From Pseudomonadota bacterium (GTDB taxonomy: Bacteria > Pseudomonadota > Alphaproteobacteria > Micropepsales > Micropepsaceae), in contig JAKBAU010000172.1 in the NCBI GenBank assembly GCA_021808875.1, forward strand, positions 1 through 7,684: a stretch of 7,684 nt of DNA. The letters are read 5' to 3'. The position numbers and the translations under genes were made by a program. Under the pieces are notes generated by a model. It was not told where the DNA came from. It was given only the letters and a program-made list of their open reading frames with translations, and ran no database searches. This document shows, in pieces, positions 4,274-7,684 of this stretch (position 1 is its first letter; each line of letters opens with the position of its first letter).

Positions 4274-6973
4274 GTGACGCACCCCAACAGCTTCAAGGCC
4301 AAGAAGACGCTTACTGTCGGCAACCGGAAATATGTCTATTTCAGTCTCACTGCTGCCGAGAAAAATGGCTTGGCCGGCATTTCCCGGCTGCCCTATTCGC
4401 TCAAGGTCCTGCTTGAGAACCTGCTCCGCTACGAAGACGGCAATACCGTAACCGCGGCGGATATCCGCGCTGTGGCGGCATGGCTTACCAAAAAGACCTC
4501 GGACCGCGAGATTGCCTTTCGTCCCGCGCGGGTGCTGATGCAGGACCTCACCGGTGTTCCTGCGGTGGTCGATTTGGCGGCGATGCGCGAGGCCATGGCG
4601 GATCTGGGCGGCGATCCGCAGAAGATAAACCCCCTTGCTGAGGTCGATCTGGTCATCGACCATTCTGTGATGGTCGACAATTTTGGGACCCGCGATGCTT
4701 TTAAAAAGAACGTAGGGATTGAGTTCGAGCGCAATGGCGAACGCTATGCCTTCCTGCGCTGGGGCCAGCAGGCGTTTTCCAACTTCCGCGTGGTGCCACC
4801 TGGCACCGGCATCTGCCATCAGGTCAATCTCGAATATCTCGCCCAGACCGTGTGGACGCGCAAGATCAAGACCAGCCGCGGCGTCGAAGAACATGCGTTC
4901 CCCGATACATTGGTTGGTACCGATAGCCATACCACCATGGTCAACGGACTGGCCGTTCTGGGCTGGGGCGTCGGTGGCATCGAGGCGGAAGCTGCAATGC
5001 TGGGACAGCCGATCTCGATGCTCATTCCCGAGGTTGTCGGCTTCCGCCTGACCGGAAAACTCCGGCCCGGCGTGACCGCGACCGATCTTGTACTCACGGT
5101 GACCCAGATGCTGCGTCAGAAGGGCGTGGTTGGGAAGTTTGTCGAGTATTACGGTCCCGGGCTGGATGAGCTGCCGCTGGAAGATCGCGCGACGATTGCC
5201 AACATGGCTCCCGAATATGGCGCGACCTGTGGCTTTTTCCCGGTCGATGCCGAGACGCTTCGGTATCTCAAGACAACCGCTCGCAAGCCGGCGCGGATTG
5301 CACTGGTGGAGAAGTACGCCAAGGCGCAGGGGCTTTATCGGGGCCCACGCAGCGAAGAGCCCGTCTTTACCACCACCCTGTCACTGGATCTCGATGCGGT
5401 TGAGCCCTCTCTTGCCGGGCCGCGGCGACCACAGGACAGGGTTGCTCTCGCTGACGCGGCCGATGAATTCGCTACCGCGATGATGGACGTCTTTCACAAA
5501 GAGGATGACGCCAATCGTCGCGTCAAGCTTGCGGGCAGCGAGAAGTCGATTGGCCATGGCGATGTGGTGATAGCCGCGATCACCTCCTGTACCAACACGT
5601 CCAATCCGAGCGTGATGATCGGCGCAGGCCTCGTTGCCAAGCGGGCGGTCGAGCGTGGGCTGAAGGTCCAGCCCTGGGTCAAGACCTCGCTCGCCCCTGG
5701 AAGCCAGGTGGTCACCGATTATCTCGAGAAGGCTGATGTCGCCAAATATCTCGACAAGCTCGGCTTCAACCTAGTTGGATATGGCTGCACCACCTGCATT
5801 GGTAACTCCGGCCCATTGCCGGACGCCGTATCGGACGCGGTCAACACCGGAGACCTCGTCGCGGTATCGGTCCTTTCCGGAAACCGCAATTTCGAGGGCC
5901 GCGTTCACCCCTTGGTCCGGGCCAATTATCTGGCCTCCCCCATGCTTGTGGTGGCCTATGCCCTGGCCGGCTCCATGAATATCAATCTGACGACCGACCC
6001 CGTTGGCTATGATAGGAACAACGAACCGGTCTATCTCAAGGATATCTGGCCATCCCCCCAGGAAATTGCTGCCGCGATCCGCAAGGCGGTCAAGCCCACA
6101 GCCTTTCGCACCCGCTATAGCGATGTCTTTGAAGGCACGGCAGCCTGGCGCAAGGTCAAGGTCAACAAGGGTAACACCTATGGCTGGGATGAGCGCTCGA
6201 CCTATGTAAAGCGGCCCCCCTATTTTGAGGGCATGACGGCACAACCGGCTCCCGTGCAGGATATCAAGGGAGCCCGGATCCTGGCGCTGTTTGGTGACTC
6301 CATCACGACCGACCATATTTCTCCCGCAGGTTCGATCAAGAAGGACAGTCCTGCAGGCCGGTATCTTCTTGAGCACGGCGTGAAGTTCGAGGATTTCAAT
6401 TCCTATGGCTCACGGCGTGGCAATGACGAAGTCATGGTGCGTGGTACCTTTGCCAACATCCGCATCCGGAACGAAATGATGGGTGGCCGCGAAGGTGGTC
6501 TGACACGTCACCAGCCCAGCGGCGAAGAGATGTCAATCTTCGATGCAGCCATGCGCTATCGGGAGGAAGGTGTGCCGGTCGTTGTGATAGGTGGCAAGGA
6601 ATATGGCACTGGCTCAAGCCGCGACTGGGCAGCGAAGGGCCCCAAACTGCAGGGTGTACGCGCGGTCATTACGGAAAGTTTCGAGCGCATCCATCGCTCC
6701 AATCTCATCGGTATGGGCATTGCCCCCTTGGTGTTCGAGCAAGGCAAGGGACGCAAGGATTATGGCCTGACCGGAGCGGAAGTGATCGATATTCCAGGAC
6801 TGAACGGCACCCTCAAGCCGCGCAGTTCGATCACTGCGGCGATCCACTACCCTGATGGGAGCAGCCGGGCGCTGCCACTTCTCCTGCGTATCGATACCGC
6901 AGACGAGATCGCCTATTTCACCAATGGCGGTATCCTGCAATATGTTCTGCGTGCCCTGAACCGTACGGCGTAA
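4274..6973 (+). CDS. acnA: Aconitate hydratase AcnA
   Basis: This complete 899-residue protein has the usual length for the AcnA/IRP1-type aconitase, which interconverts citrate and isocitrate through cis-aconitate in the TCA cycle, in the cytosol, with a [4Fe-4S] cluster. The three cluster cysteines are C439 (SCTNTSNPS) and C505 and C508 (GCTTCIGNSG). The D217-SHTTMVNG motif and the following GWGVGGIEAEAAMLGQP are intact. The C-terminal swivel domain begins near residue 670 with LFGDSITTDHISPAGS, then FNSYGSRRGNDEVMVRGTFAN, and has the active-site YGTGSSRDWAAKGP motif with S781, S782 and R783. No key residue is missing. The GTG start is supported by AAGGGA (4260-4265), 8 nt upstream; the N-terminal NSFKAKKTLTVG also resembles known AcnA starts. 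It is transcribed alone: a divergent gene lies upstream and a strong hairpin downstream. I see no ccm genes beside it, unlike some alphaproteobacteria. Confidence 0.98.
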   Translation: MTHPNSFKAKKTLTVGNRKYVYFSLTAAEKNGLAGISRLPYSLKVLLENLLRYEDGNTVTAADIRAVAAWLTKKTSDREIAFRPARVLMQDLTGVPAVVDLAAMREAMADLGGDPQKINPLAEVDLVIDHSVMVDNFGTRDAFKKNVGIEFERNGERYAFLRWGQQAFSNFRVVPPGTGICHQVNLEYLAQTVWTRKIKTSRGVEEHAFPDTLVGTDSHTTMVNGLAVLGWGVGGIEAEAAMLGQPISMLIPEVVGFRLTGKLRPGVTATDLVLTVTQMLRQKGVVGKFVEYYGPGLDELPLEDRATIANMAPEYGATCGFFPVDAETLRYLKTTARKPARIALVEKYAKAQGLYRGPRSEEPVFTTTLSLDLDAVEPSLAGPRRPQDRVALADAADEFATAMMDVFHKEDDANRRVKLAGSEKSIGHGDVVIAAITSCTNTSNPSVMIGAGLVAKRAVERGLKVQPWVKTSLAPGSQVVTDYLEKADVAKYLDKLGFNLVGYGCTTCIGNSGPLPDAVSDAVNTGDLVAVSVLSGNRNFEGRVHPLVRANYLASPMLVVAYALAGSMNINLTTDPVGYDRNNEPVYLKDIWPSPQEIAAAIRKAVKPTAFRTRYSDVFEGTAAWRKVKVNKGNTYGWDERSTYVKRPPYFEGMTAQPAPVQDIKGARILALFGDSITTDHISPAGSIKKDSPAGRYLLEHGVKFEDFNSYGSRRGNDEVMVRGTFANIRIRNEMMGGREGGLTRHQPSGEEMSIFDAAMRYREEGVPVVVIGGKEYGTGSSRDWAAKGPKLQGVRAVITESFERIHRSNLIGMGIAPLVFEQGKGRKDYGLTGAEVIDIPGLNGTLKPRSSITAAIHYPDGSSRALPLLLRIDTADEIAYFTNGGILQYVLRALNRTA

Positions 6974-6982
6974 CCGCAATTC

Positions 6983-7035
6983 GGCTCTGCCCGCCGCCAT
7001 CAGCCTGTCTGCGCTGATGGCGGAGGAGCCATTTG
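6983..7035 (+). terminator. Intrinsic terminator after acnA, possibly two-way
   Basis: CCGCCATCAGC (6994-7004) and GCTGATGGCGG (7013-7023) pair perfectly over 11 bp around an 8-nt loop. An outer 5-bp stem GGCTC/GAGCC (6983-6987 with 7026-7030) extends it across an internal loop, and a short ATTTGT (7031-7036) follows. It starts 20 bp after the acnA stop. The EAL gene converges from the right and ends at 7094, so the hairpin may stop transcripts from both sides, although there is no T run on the minus strand. Confidence 0.75.
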
Positions 7036-7093
7036 TAGCCCGCAAAAGATTGGCGCCGGTGGCGCTAAAGCAAGCTCTTGCTCGCGCTGCGCA

Positions 7094-7684
7094 CTACAGA
7101 GCGATCGGCCGTGTCTGGCCCGGCATTGCCTGCCATCCCGGCCGTGCTTTGCTTTCCCGCCCCTGGTGGAGTGGCACGGCGCGTGCAAATTCCGGTTCCA
7201 GGGTTGGTACGCCAAAGTGGAATCCCTGGAAGTAGTCGACGCCAAAGCTCTTCAACAAGGCGCCCTCCTCGTCGGAACTGACCCACTCGGCCACAGTCTT
7301 GAGGTGAAAATTTCGCGCGAGGTCGACAAGCGTACGTACGAAAATCTGATTATCGGGCGAGGTGCACAATCCCTTCACATAGGAACCGTCGATCTTGACC
7401 ATGTCGACGTGGAGCATCTGCAGATTGCGGAACGAGGTATAACCAGCGCCGAAATCGTCGATGGCAACGGTACAGCCGAGCTCGCGCAGATTGCTAACGA
7501 AGCGGGCGCTCTCCTCAAAGTCATTAAGCGCCGCGGTTTCAGTCAGCTCCACGATCATGCGCCGCGCGACGTCGCGGTGGCAGCGTACATAGCTAACAAA
7601 GCTTTCGAGCCACGCCGGATCGCGTGCGGACGTACCAGAGACATTGACCGCCAGACTGACACAAGGTTGGGCCCGCAATTGCGA
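7094..7684 (-). CDS. EAL-domain protein, C-terminal part (partial), putative cyclic-di-GMP phosphodiesterase
   Basis: 197 codons are visible; the start and the EAL signature itself lie beyond the right edge. EAL domains hydrolyse cyclic di-GMP to pGpG with Mg2+ or Mn2+, or bind it when degenerate. Numbered from the first in-window codon, the retained motifs are NVSG (14-17), E46-LTE49, the metal-binding DDFGAGYTSF (76-85), VKID (96-99) and QGFHFGVP (153-160). The usual AEGVE is changed to AEWVS (132-136): the first Glu is kept (E133) but the second is Ser136, and the Gly is Trp. The tail after residue 160 is a short, Arg/Pro-rich extension. Any N-terminal sensor or GGDEF domain is not visible. 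The gene converges with acnA and shows no functional link to it. Enzyme activity cannot be decided from this part. Confidence 0.88.
   Translation of the reverse strand, partial: SQLRAQPCVSLAVNVSGTSARDPAWLESFVSYVRCHRDVARRMIVELTETAALNDFEESARFVSNLRELGCTVAIDDFGAGYTSFRNLQMLHVDMVKIDGSYVKGLCTSPDNQIFVRTLVDLARNFHLKTVAEWVSSDEEGALLKSFGVDYFQGFHFGVPTLEPEFARAVPLHQGRESKARPGWQAMPGQTRPIAL

Noticed and set aside
4157..4930. A 257-codon minus-strand open frame opposite the acnA start.
   Set aside because: Long antisense frames are common opposite GC-rich genes; acnA motifs explain the strand choice and this frame has no recognisable domain.
5771..6376. A 201-codon minus-strand open frame inside acnA.
   Set aside because: It is antisense to conserved aconitase sequence, including the cluster-cysteine region.

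Overview
The window looks like ordinary chromosome from a GC-rich alphaproteobacterium. The evidence is the strong G/C bias at third codon positions, the start of a very large NAD-dependent glutamate dehydrogenase, an AcnA-type aconitase, and an exported protein resembling the DUF4908 family, which I recall mainly from Caulobacterales/Hyphomonadaceae-like genomes. I cannot place it below class. I see no mobile element, CRISPR array, tRNA, rRNA, phage gene or defence gene.

Layout from left to right. Bases 1-574 (minus) hold the N-terminal 191 codons of the large glutamate dehydrogenase, which runs off the left edge. Bases 575-1115 are a 541-bp gap without a convincing gene; it holds an inverted repeat upstream of the dehydrogenase and two imperfect hairpins, one of them terminator-like. 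Bases 1116-1700 (plus) encode a DEDDh 3'-5' exonuclease. After a 222-bp spacer, 1923-2390 (plus) encode a DUF985/Cupin_5 protein, whose stop codon lies inside a perfect hairpin. Two minus-strand genes face it: the exported DUF4908-like protein (2431-3198) and, upstream of that, a crotonase (3336-4142). Divergent from the crotonase across 131 bp is acnA (4274-6973, plus), which ends at a strong hairpin terminator. The C-terminal part of an EAL-domain cyclic-di-GMP protein (7094-7684, minus) runs off the right edge.

The genes do not form one obvious pathway. Glutamate dehydrogenase (glutamate to 2-oxoglutarate) and aconitase (citrate to isocitrate) both feed the TCA cycle, and the crotonase belongs to acyl-CoA metabolism, but they sit in separate transcription units. 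The only likely co-transcribed pair is crotonase then DUF4908-like (minus). Exonuclease and cupin could share a transcript, but the 222-bp spacer argues for separate control.

I found no convincing new multi-gene system. The points most worth a second look are the terminator-like hairpin before the exonuclease with no gene upstream on that strand, the crotonase lacking the first canonical glutamate, the uncharacterised exported protein, and the EAL domain with an altered catalytic-loop motif.
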